In this document: positions 1 through 8,825 of the stretch, in pieces
Numbering within the stretch: position 1 is the stretch's first letter
Layout: every line of letters starts with the position of its first letter
Origin: CAZFDT01 sp964518335
GTDB taxonomy: Bacteria; Planctomycetota; Phycisphaerae; Phycisphaerales; Phycisphaeraceae
Direction of reading: 5' to 3'
DNA: 32,830 nucleotides
Assembly: GCA_964518335.1 (NCBI GenBank)
Contig: CAZFDT010000055.1
Location: 1 to 32,830, forward strand
Made by a program: the position numbers and the translations under genes
Notes under the pieces: model-generated
Seen by the model: the letters and a program-made list of their open reading frames with translations, nothing else
What the model was told of the DNA's origin: nothing
Databases searched by the model: none

Positions 1-1363
1 CGTGGCCGCGCAACAGCACCGTCGAGCCCGGGCTGATTTTCAGCAGCCGTGAGATGCTCTGCATCTTCTGCGTGTTGTCGGCCGACGCCTGCAGCTTCGA
101 CGAGTTGGGCTGGAACTCGAAGATGATGTCCTTGGAGAGCAGGGCGATCTTCTCGTCGAGGTCCTCCTGCCCGGTCACTTCCGCGTTGGCCGCGTCGCGG
201 ATCGGCTCGATCGAAGCCTTCTGGTCCTTGAACTGACCGCCGACCTCGACCGCCTTCAGAGCCGCCCCATCGATAAATCGCTCGGCATCGGGAACCTTAC
301 CCAGCAGGTCGCTGCCATAGACGTAGCTGGCGGTCTCATAAATGAACCCGAAGCTCCCCGCCGCGTCGATCGTCCCGCCGAAAAATGCCTGGTTCTCCGG
401 CAGATTCGCCAGATGAACCTTGGCCAGCTCGGCCTTGGCGTCTTCCGGCGTCCAGTCGAAGGCCTTGGCGATCGTGGCGTGGTGCTTGGCAGGATCGCTG
501 CGCACCATGGCGTTGCCCTCGAGCAGGCCCTGCACCAGCGCCTCGACCATCTTCGGGTTCGCCTGGGCAAAGCCCTTGTTGACGATCAGCACGTCGGCGA
601 CGATCAGCAGGTTCGTGTTGGTCACCAGCAGCCGGGCCTTGCCTTGGCTGGCCTCGACCAGTTCCGTGGTCTTGGGCGCCCAGGTGACGCACCCCGCCAG
701 ACGGTTGCGGCCGGCCGTGAGGTCACGCAAAAACAGATCCCCCGCGCCAAACGCATCGGCGCAATACACCACGTTAATCTTCCCCGGATCACGTTTGGCG
801 GCCAGGTCGGGCAGCATGTGCACTTCCAGCCCCGCCTCCTGCGCCAGATAACGCAGAAAGAAATCGGCCTCGGTGAACTGCGCCGTCGCCAGCGTCTTGC
901 CTTTGAGATCATTGATCTTGCGAATGTCCTTGGCGACCACGATGCCATCGGCGCCGCGCGAGAAGCCGATCAGCGCCGGCACGGTCACCTGGAACTGCCT
1001 CCCATACACCGCCAGCACGTCGGCTGTGGTCGCCGACGCCGCCATGCGGCCCTTGTTCAGGCTCGACCAGCTCTCCTCCTCGCTGAGCGTGATCTTGAGC
1101 TTGAACCCGTGCTTCTTCGCAAACACGCTGTTGTCGTTGGGCTCCAGTCCGCCGTTGGCGACGATCAGGCCGCTGTAGCCCGCGTACTCGCTCAGCTCGA
1201 TCTCGACGACGCCGTTGACTGGCTCGTACGTCCCGGCGGGCGCCAGGCGAGGCACTTCCGTGCGCGTCTCGACCAGCTCGATGTCCTCGGCCAGATTCGT
1301 CTGCGCCTGGACTTGCAGCGACCACTGCAACACAATCGCCGCGATGACGAGATACTTGAACAT
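1..1363 (-). CDS. ABC-type solute-binding protein fused to an OmpA-like domain (3' end cut by window)
   Basis: Partial gene: 454 codons are visible and no stop is reached before the left edge. Residues 1-20 form a signal peptide (MFKYLVIAAIVLQWSLQVQA, cleavage after AQA or VQA likely). Residues about 35-330 read as a NitT/TauT/phosphate-type periplasmic binding protein, with segments such as NGGLEPNDNS and GADGIVVAKDI. The last visible 45 residues (FEFQPNSSKL, then LKISPGSTVLLRGH) match the start of an OmpA/MotB peptidoglycan-binding domain, which ends beyond the window. The ATG at 1363 follows GAAGGGG, a good ribosome binding site. Such fusions are known; tethering a ligand sensor or carrier to peptidoglycan is an inference. 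No permease or ATPase gene is visible. The next gene upstream on the same strand is a coiled-coil membrane protein 29 bases away, so the two are probably co-transcribed. Confidence 0.8.
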   Translation of the reverse strand, partial: MFKYLVIAAIVLQWSLQVQAQTNLAEDIELVETRTEVPRLAPAGTYEPVNGVVEIELSEYAGYSGLIVANGGLEPNDNSVFAKKHGFKLKITLSEEESWSSLNKGRMAASATTADVLAVYGRQFQVTVPALIGFSRGADGIVVAKDIRKINDLKGKTLATAQFTEADFFLRYLAQEAGLEVHMLPDLAAKRDPGKINVVYCADAFGAGDLFLRDLTAGRNRLAGCVTWAPKTTELVEASQGKARLLVTNTNLLIVADVLIVNKGFAQANPKMVEALVQGLLEGNAMVRSDPAKHHATIAKAFDWTPEDAKAELAKVHLANLPENQAFFGGTIDAAGSFGFIYETASYVYGSDLLGKVPDAERFIDGAALKAVEVGGQFKDQKASIEPIRDAANAEVTGQEDLDEKIALLSKDIIFEFQPNSSKLQASADNTQKMQSISRLLKISPGSTVLLRGH

Positions 1364-1392
1364 GACAGGCCCCTTCGCAAAGAAACAAGTGG

Positions 1393-2124
1393 CTACCGGA
1401 TCAACTTCTCAAGGTCGGTGTTCTGCCCCGGCCGATCCTCCGATGGCAGGCTGAGCAGCGCCGCGTCATCGGCGATCTGGCTCAGCGCACCGGCGAAACC
1501 GGCGATCTCCTGCTCCGTCTGACGCAACCGGCCCAGTTCCTCGATGCCCTGGTTCAGCCGCACACGCTCCAGGTCCAGCGCCAGCTTCTCCCGCAGACGC
1601 TTGAGCTGATCGATGTCGCGGTACATCTCCGAGTGGGCGATCTGCAGCCGGGTCAGCGCCTGGATGTACGCATCCGCCAACGGCTGGTGGTCATCGATGT
1701 ACCGCTTGGCCTGCTCGATGATGCTGCGGGCCTTGGCCTGGTCGAAGCTGTCGCCGCCGATCTTGACAGGCCAGCGGTCTTCATCTTCGGCGCGTCGCAC
1801 CGCGGTGGTGAAGCGGTCGTGAATGTTGCGAGTCTGTTTGAGCTTGTCGAGGAAAGTCCCCTGCCGCCTCTCGACATCGGCGATGCGGTCGCTCAACGCC
1901 GTCAGTCGGCTCTGCCGATCGTTGATCTGGGTCTGCACCCGGGCGTCGGCCCACGTCATGTAGCCCTCGGGATCGGCGGCGATCTCCTCGGCCGTCCACG
2001 CGGTCTTCGGGCCGGCCGCTTCCTGCACCGGCGCGGCCGGAGCGTCCACCAGTTCGCGCACCACCACCCACACCGCCAACCCGATCAGCGCCGCCACCAG
2101 CAGGATGAACATCGTCTTGACCAT
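1393..2124 (-). CDS. Membrane-anchored coiled-coil protein, paralog of the divergent neighbour
   Basis: Unrecognised 243-residue protein. Residues 4-22 form one N-terminal transmembrane helix (MFILLVAALIGLAVWVVV); the rest is charged and helical, with likely coiled coil between about 60 and 220 (heptad-rich runs such as RLTALSDRIADVERRQ). A start 25 codons upstream is open but the ATG at 2124 sits directly before the membrane helix and has GGGAGCG upstream, so it is preferred. The protein shares a layout with the divergent gene at 2241-3005: the motif WTxExIAxDPxxY at residue 43 and WPVK at 118 occur there as WTPENIAKDPVNY at 49 and WPIK at 124, with identical 75-residue spacing. It precedes the OmpA-fused binding protein on the same strand, so a shared envelope role is likely. 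Function unknown. Confidence 0.8.
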   Translation of the reverse strand: MVKTMFILLVAALIGLAVWVVVRELVDAPAAPVQEAAGPKTAWTAEEIAADPEGYMTWADARVQTQINDRQSRLTALSDRIADVERRQGTFLDKLKQTRNIHDRFTTAVRRAEDEDRWPVKIGGDSFDQAKARSIIEQAKRYIDDHQPLADAYIQALTRLQIAHSEMYRDIDQLKRLREKLALDLERVRLNQGIEELGRLRQTEQEIAGFAGALSQIADDAALLSLPSEDRPGQNTDLEKLIR

Positions 2125-2240
2125 GAACGCTCCCGGTCCCCTGCAACAGCATACCGCATTGTGGGCCGGCTGGTGATACAATCGCGGTGTCTCGGGCAAC
2201 CGGGTGACGTATCGCCTCTCACAGTGAAAGGGGTTGGGTC

Positions 2241-3005
2241 ATGCAAGCAAGACAGCGTGGAATCTCGACGGCGGGTGTGATCGCGGTGATCGTGGTGCTG
2301 GTGCTCGTTGCGGGTGCGGCGGCGTATTTCCTGTCGGACCCGTTCCGGACGAAGACGGACGAGGCGTACACGCAGTTCGCCAAGTGGACGCCGGAGAACA
2401 TCGCCAAGGACCCGGTGAACTACCTGAACTTCGCCGAGGGCGAGGCCAAGGCCGCGCAGCAGAAGCTCAAGGCCAGCGAGATCGCCGTGGCTCAGAAGCG
2501 TGCCGCCCTCGAAGGCATGCGTGACGACGCCAAGGCCAAAGTCGCCGCGGGCGAGAAGGCGCTGACGGAGTTGAAGGAGGGCTACAAGAAGGCTGCCGCC
2601 GATGGGAGCTGGCCCATCAAGTGGCAGGGCAGCGACCGCACCGAGGAGTGGACCAAACGCCAGATCATGAGCTTTCACACGCAAGTGGAAAGTCAGAAGA
2701 CGCTTCAGGACAAGGTGCAGCGCGGCATCGGGCAGCTCGACGCCCAGGTCAACACCATCCAGACCCAGAAAGCCAAGCTCGACGAGCAACTGGCCACCAT
2801 CGCCACCAACCGCGAGATGCTCAAGGTCCAGCAGATCACCGACGACCTCAAGCAGCAGCTTGTGAACCTCAAGGGCGTGCTGCAGACCACGATGGCCACC
2901 GTCGATGCCACCGAGGGCGACAGCGTCGTGTCCCTCGACGCGATCACCCAGCAGACTGCCGGCACGGTCGATGATGCGGAGTTCGCCAAGATCCTCAATC
3001 AGTGA
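2241..3005 (+). CDS. Membrane-anchored coiled-coil protein, paralog of the divergent neighbour
   Basis: Unrecognised 254-residue protein. Residues 11-31 form a transmembrane helix (AGVIAVIVVLVLVAGAAAYFL), followed by WTPENIAKDPVNY (49-61), a long charged coiled-coil region (65-120), the WPIKWQG block (124-130) and a second coiled coil (140-225). Start ATG at 2241 follows GAAAGGGG at good spacing, and a TACAAT box lies at 2177-2182, though without a clear -35. The 116-base gap to the divergent paralog probably holds promoters for both. It ends 6 bases from the stop of the convergent fucosidase gene. The membrane-plus-coiled-coil form could be an inner-membrane part of a complex with the OmpA-fused binding protein, but this is inference. 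Confidence 0.8.
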   Translation: MQARQRGISTAGVIAVIVVLVLVAGAAAYFLSDPFRTKTDEAYTQFAKWTPENIAKDPVNYLNFAEGEAKAAQQKLKASEIAVAQKRAALEGMRDDAKAKVAAGEKALTELKEGYKKAAADGSWPIKWQGSDRTEEWTKRQIMSFHTQVESQKTLQDKVQRGIGQLDAQVNTIQTQKAKLDEQLATIATNREMLKVQQITDDLKQQLVNLKGVLQTTMATVDATEGDSVVSLDAITQQTAGTVDDAEFAKILNQ

Positions 3006-3011
3006 TCGCGG

Positions 3012-4475
3012 TCACTTGAGCATCAGCTCGATGACCGGCACGGTCACGTCGGGGCGCGTCTGCGGCAGCGTGAGGGCGAGCGACTTGTCGCCCGTGGCGA
3101 TCTGCTTGGCGTGCCAGTTGTCGAGGCCGATTTTCACTTCACTGCCATCGTGCAGAAGCTGGGCGTACTCGACGCGATCGACGAAAGCGCCGCCATCCAG
3201 GTGCAGAAAGCGGTAGGGCCAAGCGAGGATGTGGACGTAGAGCCGCTTCTTCTGGGGGTTGTAGGTGAGGCGGCAATCCTGCGGGGTCTTGAATTCCGCG
3301 GGGGCCTGCGTGCAGCCGTAGATGCTGCGGTTGTGATTGCGCATCCACTGGCCGATACCCGCCAGCCGGTCCATCGCCCGTGCGTCAAACTCGCCGCGCG
3401 CCGTCGGACCGACGTTCAACAGCAGGTTGCCGCCCTTGCTCACACAGTCGATCAGCGTCTGCACGAGTTGCTCGGTCGATCGCCACGTCTGCTCATCGCG
3501 GTGATAGCCCCACGACCCGCTGAACGTCTGGCACGCCTCCCACACGACGGGGACTTTCTTCCCCTCGTGTTCGATCGTGACCCACTCGCGCGGCTGCGTC
3601 TGCTCGGGCGTGAGCATGTCGCCCCCGGACAGAGGCATCGGCAGATTCAGGCGGTTGGTGAGGATCACGCCCGGCTGCAACTGGCGGATCATCTCGTAGA
3701 GCTCGGGGCTCTCCCATGCCTCCCAGCCTTTGCCCAGCGAGAAGTCGGTGCGGTTCTTCTCATGGACGAATGAGAAGTCGAACCACAACACCTCGACCTT
3801 GCCGAACTCGGTCAGCAGCTCGCGCACCTGATCGCGCAGATATCTGGCGTACTTGCCCTGGTCGCGGCCCTTGTTCACGTCGGCGACGATCGTTGCAGTG
3901 GCCCCATCGGCCCCGGCAGGCGGCAGCTCGTCACGGCGAGGATGGTTCTCCCGGTCGATCACATACTGCGGATGATGCCAGTCGATCAGCGAGTGGTAGA
4001 ACCCCGTGCGCAGCCCGCGCTGAGTGAACGCCTCGACCATCGGTCGTAACAGGTCACGCCGGCAGTGCGGCGCGTTGGTCGATTTGTAGTCCGTATGCTT
4101 CGAGTCCCACAGGCAGAAGCCCTCGTGATGCTTCGTCGTGATGACGAAATACTTCATCCCCGCGCCCGCCGCCGCATCGGCCCACTGCCGGGGATCGTAC
4201 AGGTCCGGCTCGAAATAGCGGAAGTACGCATCGTACTTCTCGTCGCTGATCTTCTCCTTGCTCTTGACCCACTCGTGCCGCGCCGGCATGGCGTACAGCC
4301 CCCAGTGGATAAACAGCCCGAAGCGATCGTGAACAAACCAGTCCGTATCGCCGGGGGTCTCGAACGTCTGCAACATCGCGGGGGCTCCGGTTATGAGGAG
4401 CAACACGAATAGCACAACCGCAGCGTAATGCAAACCGGGAAGGAGTGGTAAGCAGTGCGCGGTGAGTGGCAGCAC
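3012..4475 (-). CDS. Alpha-L-fucosidase, glycoside hydrolase family 29
   Basis: Removes alpha-linked L-fucose from glycans, probably outside the cytoplasm. Family marks: RFGLFIHWGLY (51-61), KYFVITTKHHEGFCLWDS (108-125, with the HH pair), GFYHSLIDWHHPQY, and EVLWFDFSF, where Asp233 is at the position of the GH29 catalytic nucleophile. GGNLLLNVGPTARGEF and GIGQWMRNHNRSIYG are also typical of the family. Length (487) suits a single catalytic domain with a signal segment. The open frame begins at a GTG at 4475 and includes a hydrophobic stretch (AAVVLFVLLLITGAPA) that looks like a signal peptide; an inner ATG at 4376 (MLQTFET) would remove it, and a TTG between them is possible, so the start is uncertain. 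It lies 24 bases downstream of the large secreted protein on the same strand. Substrate cannot be told from sequence. Confidence 0.92.
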   Translation of the reverse strand: MLPLTAHCLPLLPGLHYAAVVLFVLLLITGAPAMLQTFETPGDTDWFVHDRFGLFIHWGLYAMPARHEWVKSKEKISDEKYDAYFRYFEPDLYDPRQWADAAAGAGMKYFVITTKHHEGFCLWDSKHTDYKSTNAPHCRRDLLRPMVEAFTQRGLRTGFYHSLIDWHHPQYVIDRENHPRRDELPPAGADGATATIVADVNKGRDQGKYARYLRDQVRELLTEFGKVEVLWFDFSFVHEKNRTDFSLGKGWEAWESPELYEMIRQLQPGVILTNRLNLPMPLSGGDMLTPEQTQPREWVTIEHEGKKVPVVWEACQTFSGSWGYHRDEQTWRSTEQLVQTLIDCVSKGGNLLLNVGPTARGEFDARAMDRLAGIGQWMRNHNRSIYGCTQAPAEFKTPQDCRLTYNPQKKRLYVHILAWPYRFLHLDGGAFVDRVEYAQLLHDGSEVKIGLDNWHAKQIATGDKSLALTLPQTRPDVTVPVIELMLK

Positions 4476-4499
4476 GGCCCACTCGCTTTCACGCCTTGC

Positions 4500-7337
4500 C
4501 TACTTCGGCGCTTCGAGCGCGAGCTGGGCCTTGGCGCCGCTGGGGAGCAGGAAGACGCCTTGCCAGTGGCGAGGGCCGTCGCCGGTGAGGTCCAGCGTCT
4601 GCTCGACCTGCTCCAGGGGCAGTTGCTGCACACGCTCGCCGGGGAAGTTCTTCAGCTCGGCGAGCTTCTCGACGCGGATGACGAACTGATCGGGCGGGGT
4701 GGACAGCGCCAGTGTTTTCGATGCCATGACCAGGCCGTCGCCCTCGGGCACGAGTGTGACGGCGCCCAGCTCGACCGTTTCGACCGGCTCACCCAGTGGT
4801 GCGTTGGCGTCAGGCGGCGGCGCGGCGGGATCGGGCGGGGCGAAGAGCTTGAGCTTCAGGTCGTAATCGCCGGCGGCGGCTCGCAATCGATCCGCAAGAA
4901 TTCGACGTCGCTGCAGTTGCCACTCCGGCCGGGCGCCTTCGGCGTTGCGCGTCGTGATCAGGTCGAACACCTTGGCCACCTCGCGCCCCTGCTCGTCGTC
5001 GCCGCCCACGCTCGACGCCAACGCCGCCGCACCCGCCAGCGCCAGCTCCCGGTCGGTGGACAACGCGATGAGCAGCAACTGGTCCTCGCCGGTGATCTGC
5101 TCGTGCCAACGCTGCGGCGAGGGCAGCTCGCCCTCGCTCACCTGTGTGGCGAACCAGGCAATCAGTGGGTTTTGCGGGTTATTCCACCGCATCAGCCCGG
5201 CGACCAGCGGATCGGTCTTGTCCATCCCCTGATACATCCTCTGCGCCAGTCGATGCCGGTCGGACAACGGCAGCGCCGCGATCGTCTCGTCGAGTCGGAG
5301 GCGCGCACCCACGAGCGCCCGTGCAGCCTGCGCCGAGGCGGCCGCGTCGCCATGGACCACCACCTGCACCAGCCCCCACGCGACCCGCCTCGCATCGCCC
5401 TGGCGCTGAAGGAACGGCACCAGCGTCGGCGCCATCGTCGCCTGGGCCCGCGCATTGGCGATCAGCAGCGCATAGGGATCGCTGGCCGGATCGAACCCGG
5501 TGTCGCGCGGCTCGGGCAATTGATCGGGCAGGCTGAAGCAGTGCAGCGCCCGCCACGCCGCCTGGCGCACCGCCGCGTCCTCGCTGGCCAGCGCGGCGAA
5601 GAAGCCATGCTCGGTCGAGTCTATGACGATCGGGGTGGTGAGTGTGATGTCGTCGCCGGTCGCGGCCTGGGCGGGTTTGGCGGGTTCTTCTGCAGTGGAC
5701 TTAGGCTCCGCCTGGCCGCCGAAGACGCCCCCGAGCATGCGGCCAAAGGCGCTGCGAGGCCCGCTCCCGGAAGGGGGTGCTTGGCCTGGCGCCGGCGGCA
5801 TGCTCGTTTGGCTGCGTTCGTCGTTGGCCAGGTCCACCTTCGTCGCGGCCAGTTGCTCGACGGTCTGCCGCACGACCGGCCCGCGCTGTGAACCCAGCAG
5901 CTTGCGGTTGAGCCAGATCGCCGCCAGCGGCTGTGTCGGAGCGGACGCGATGACGTGGCGGATCGCTGCGCCGCGCCGCGCATCGGGCATGGCGTCGAAG
6001 TCGATGCCCGTGGCCATCATGTCGAAGGTCTGCTCCCGCGACGATTCGATGACGGCCTCAAGCACCTCGCCCGGCGGCGGGCCGTTGGGCTCCGCCAGCA
6101 TCTGATTGGCCGAGGCGATCAGGGCCTGCATCTGCTGCGGGTCAGCGATCTCGCCCGACAGCAGCCCTCGCAACGACACGAGTTGCATCGTCGGATCGAA
6201 CTGACCGGCAAACTCCTTGATCAGGCCCAGCGTCACGCGCGTCGGCGGCACGGTGCTGCTGATCTCGGTCAGCGCAGTCAGACGCGCCTCGCGGTCCTGG
6301 GCGGTCAGCAGCGTGCGCAGCAGCACGGCCACGTCGTCGCTGGGCGAGATGGCCAGGCGGGCCAGATCCGCGTCGTTGACGGCGTAGGCCGCCAACCGCT
6401 CGCTCAGCGGGTGCTTACTCGCCGCCAGCGTCTGCAGCTTCTGCACGAAATCGAGTCGGCGAGTCGTGGTGAGGTTGGCCACCTCGTCGCGGTTCATCGC
6501 CACCAGCTCGCGCAGGGCGTTGAGCGTGCTGATGTTCTTGGCCCAGCGTTGCGCATCCACACCTCCGATCGACAAGTCGTCGCTGAACTCGGGTACTTCG
6601 TACATCGCCCACACCACGTCGGGCATGGGCACGGTGAAAGTGTCGGGCAGCTTGCTCACCACGTCTCGCCGTTCGCGGAAGGCGCGCTGCTTGGTCATGT
6701 GATCGACTTCGATCTGCCGCTTGCGCGTCTGGAAGGCCCGGGTGTCCTCACTGCCCTCGCGGGTCACGACAGGGGAGCGGCCGGGATCGAGCTTTTCGAA
6801 CTTCCGCGGGTCGAGCTTGTAGGCGTAGTCCAGGTCCACGTCCTTGACCGTCCCGTTGGGAATGAAGCGGTCGAGCTTCCACGACAGTTGACCTTTGGAG
6901 AGCATGCCGCCCGCCTCGACGGTGAGCTTTCGCATCGCCAGGGGCGCGTCGGGCGGCAGCGCCTCGGTCACCGCCGACGGCGGCGTTTCGCTCTGGCCCA
7001 CTTCGGGATCGGCCTGGAGGTGAAAAGCGATGAACCGGCCGCCGCGCACCTCGATCACGTTGCCGCCAATGTCATACGCCGCCTCGCCGGGACGAAGCAC
7101 CAGCGGCACGTGAATCAGGCGCCGGCCCGGCTGCGGTGCGATCGACCACACGTCGTCCTCGTAAGGCGACTGAAACACCCACTTGGACCGCAGCAGCTTG
7201 ACCAGATCGACCTCGGCGCTGATGGTTGGCGGAGCCGACGGCGCATCGCCCGCGTCGTCCTGGGCGCGCACTCCCGGCGTCATGCCCAGCAGCAGCACCA
7301 ACAGCGGAGGAACAACGATTCGAGAATGCAGGCTCAT
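4500..7337 (-). CDS. Large secreted protein of unknown function, helical repeat-like
   Basis: Unrecognised 945-residue protein. It begins with a signal peptide (IVVPPLLVLLLGMTPGVRA, cleavage before QDD). The N-terminal third has beta-rich segments (RLIHVPLVLRPGEAAYDIGG), and the middle has alternating helices resembling HEAT-type repeats (around DADLARLAISPSDDVAVLLRTLL and ARLTALTEIS). A low-complexity Gly/Pro/Ser/Ala linker (about residues 500-550) precedes a second helical region (about 580-780), and the last 120 residues are again strand-like. No catalytic motif is visible. It sits 63 bases downstream of murD and 24 bases upstream of the fucosidase, all on the minus strand. Export plus helical repeats suggest a scaffold or binding protein in the envelope, but nothing here proves it. 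Confidence 0.8.
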   Translation of the reverse strand: MSLHSRIVVPPLLVLLLGMTPGVRAQDDAGDAPSAPPTISAEVDLVKLLRSKWVFQSPYEDDVWSIAPQPGRRLIHVPLVLRPGEAAYDIGGNVIEVRGGRFIAFHLQADPEVGQSETPPSAVTEALPPDAPLAMRKLTVEAGGMLSKGQLSWKLDRFIPNGTVKDVDLDYAYKLDPRKFEKLDPGRSPVVTREGSEDTRAFQTRKRQIEVDHMTKQRAFRERRDVVSKLPDTFTVPMPDVVWAMYEVPEFSDDLSIGGVDAQRWAKNISTLNALRELVAMNRDEVANLTTTRRLDFVQKLQTLAASKHPLSERLAAYAVNDADLARLAISPSDDVAVLLRTLLTAQDREARLTALTEISSTVPPTRVTLGLIKEFAGQFDPTMQLVSLRGLLSGEIADPQQMQALIASANQMLAEPNGPPPGEVLEAVIESSREQTFDMMATGIDFDAMPDARRGAAIRHVIASAPTQPLAAIWLNRKLLGSQRGPVVRQTVEQLAATKVDLANDERSQTSMPPAPGQAPPSGSGPRSAFGRMLGGVFGGQAEPKSTAEEPAKPAQAATGDDITLTTPIVIDSTEHGFFAALASEDAAVRQAAWRALHCFSLPDQLPEPRDTGFDPASDPYALLIANARAQATMAPTLVPFLQRQGDARRVAWGLVQVVVHGDAAASAQAARALVGARLRLDETIAALPLSDRHRLAQRMYQGMDKTDPLVAGLMRWNNPQNPLIAWFATQVSEGELPSPQRWHEQITGEDQLLLIALSTDRELALAGAAALASSVGGDDEQGREVAKVFDLITTRNAEGARPEWQLQRRRILADRLRAAAGDYDLKLKLFAPPDPAAPPPDANAPLGEPVETVELGAVTLVPEGDGLVMASKTLALSTPPDQFVIRVEKLAELKNFPGERVQQLPLEQVEQTLDLTGDGPRHWQGVFLLPSGAKAQLALEAPK

Positions 7338-7400
7338 ACCCGCATCGTATCCGCATTGTCACATCAGGCCAACGCAAACCCCTGCGGTCTTGGCGGGGCG

Positions 7401-8762
7401 TCATGATCCGGCTGGGGGCGAGCCTTCGCCCTGGTATTTGAGGACGGCCTCGACAAAGGCCGCGCCGCGCTGCTCGAAATTGTCGAACTGGTCCCACGAC
7501 GCGCAGCCCGGCGACAGCAGCACGACGTCGCCTTGGCGCACGCGGGTCACAGTTTCCTGGACCGCCCGATCGAGGGTGTGGCAGCGCGTGACCTCGGTCC
7601 CCGACGAGGCTAAGCCCCCAGCGGCTGAAGCAATGGCGTCGCCAGTGGTCCCGATGGTGTAGATGGCACGGCAGCGACGGGCGGCGGTGCGGGCCATGGC
7701 GGTGAGATCGGCGTGCTTGTCGTAACCGCCGAGGATGGCGTGGACGCCTCCGGAAGGGAACGACTCGATGGCGAGGATGGCGGCCTCGGGGGTGGTGGAC
7801 TTCGAGTCATTGAAGTAGCGCACGCCGTTGCGTTCGCACACGAACTGCAGTCGATGGGGCAGGCCGGCGAAGTCGGCGAGGGCGGCGGCCGATTCGCGCC
7901 ACGGCACACCGGCGAACTTCGCAGCGCCGCACGCCATCACCGCATTCATGCGGTTGTGCAATCCGGGTACGAGCAGTTCGTCCCGCAGGTAATCCTCGGG
8001 CGTGTTGTCGAAAGCCATCACGCGATCGGGCCAGCGCGACTCGTCCAACTGCAGCAGATGGCTCTGCCACTGCGGAATGATGGCAAAGTCCTCATCGCTC
8101 TGGTAGTCGAAGATCACCTGCTTGGCTGCGAGGTAGTGCTCGAAGGTCGGATGCCAGTCGAGGTGGTTGGGCATGACGTTCGTGATGACGGCGATGTGCG
8201 GCGACCATCGTGCTTCGCGGAGGCTTTCGAGCATGAAGCTGGAGAGTTCGAGGACGATCCAGTCGTCGAGGGTGATGGAGTCGAGCTGAGCGAGGAGGGA
8301 TCCGCCGATGTTGCCGCCGACACGCACGCGCCGGTCCGTCACCCGGGAAAGGATGTGTCCGACCATCGCCGTGGTGGTGCTCTTGCCCGCGGTGCCGGTG
8401 ACGCCGATGGTGCGCATCCGGTTGGGCAGGTGCTCGACGAGCAGACGGATTTCGCTGGTGATGGGGACGCCGGCGTCGCGTGCGGCCTGGACATAGACGT
8501 TGTCGGGCCTCACCGCGGGATTGACCACGACCAGATCAGCACCGGTGAAGTCCTCGACGCGATGCTCCCCCAGGCGATAGTCAACCCCCGCCGGAAGATC
8601 GGCCAACTGCAGCACGCTCTTCTGCAGTTTGTCGGCGGGATCGAGATCGGTCACGAGCACCCGAGCCCCGCGTGAGGCGAGGAAACGGGTCACGCCCACG
8701 CCGCCGCCAAAGCGGCCAAGGCCCATGACGGTGACGCGCTGGCCGACGAAGGACGCATGCAT
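7401..8762 (-). CDS. murD: UDP-N-acetylmuramoyl-L-alanine--D-glutamate ligase
   Basis: Cytoplasmic ligase adding D-glutamate to UDP-MurNAc-L-Ala in peptidoglycan precursor synthesis. Order of motifs: N-terminal Rossmann segment RVTVMGLGRFGGG (9-21), ATP-binding loop GVTGTAGKSTT (120-130), GGNIGGS, the VLELSSFMLE segment, NVMPNHLDWH (the Asn-His-Leu-Asp motif of Mur ligases), HNRMNAVMA, FNDSKSTTPEA and LLSPGCASWDQF. Length 453 is normal for MurD. The frame is open to an ATG at 8810, but its extra 16 residues come from word-like repeat DNA (8763-8807) and MHASFVGQRVTVMGLGRFG aligns well with family starts, so 8762 is preferred. The presence of MurD implies classical peptidoglycan synthesis. Next gene upstream is the CvpA-like gene. 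Confidence 0.95.
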   Translation of the reverse strand: MHASFVGQRVTVMGLGRFGGGVGVTRFLASRGARVLVTDLDPADKLQKSVLQLADLPAGVDYRLGEHRVEDFTGADLVVVNPAVRPDNVYVQAARDAGVPITSEIRLLVEHLPNRMRTIGVTGTAGKSTTTAMVGHILSRVTDRRVRVGGNIGGSLLAQLDSITLDDWIVLELSSFMLESLREARWSPHIAVITNVMPNHLDWHPTFEHYLAAKQVIFDYQSDEDFAIIPQWQSHLLQLDESRWPDRVMAFDNTPEDYLRDELLVPGLHNRMNAVMACGAAKFAGVPWRESAAALADFAGLPHRLQFVCERNGVRYFNDSKSTTPEAAILAIESFPSGGVHAILGGYDKHADLTAMARTAARRCRAIYTIGTTGDAIASAAGGLASSGTEVTRCHTLDRAVQETVTRVRQGDVVLLSPGCASWDQFDNFEQRGAAFVEAVLKYQGEGSPPAGS

Positions 8763-8807
8763 GGGTGAGGGGTGAATGGTCAGTGGTGAAGGGGTGACAC
8801 CCTTGCT
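8763..8807. repeat. Word-like CACC repeat run
   Basis: Read on the minus strand, this stretch is built of near-repeats of a 7-10 base word: CACCCCTTCACC, ACTGACC, ATTCACCCCTCACCC. It lies exactly where the murD start would be and makes the start ambiguous. It is one of several word-like intergenic repeats in this window. Similar runs are known to me from environmental bacterial genomes, but I could not compare them. Confidence 0.5.
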
Positions 8808-8825
8808 CATCCACTCGTCCGACGA

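Noticed and set aside
5955..7406. Plus-strand open frame of 483 codons
   Set aside because: Antisense of the large secreted protein, His/Arg-rich, no domain.
8763..8810. murD start at 8810
   Set aside because: The extra 16 residues are coded by repeat DNA and precede a standard MurD N-terminus.
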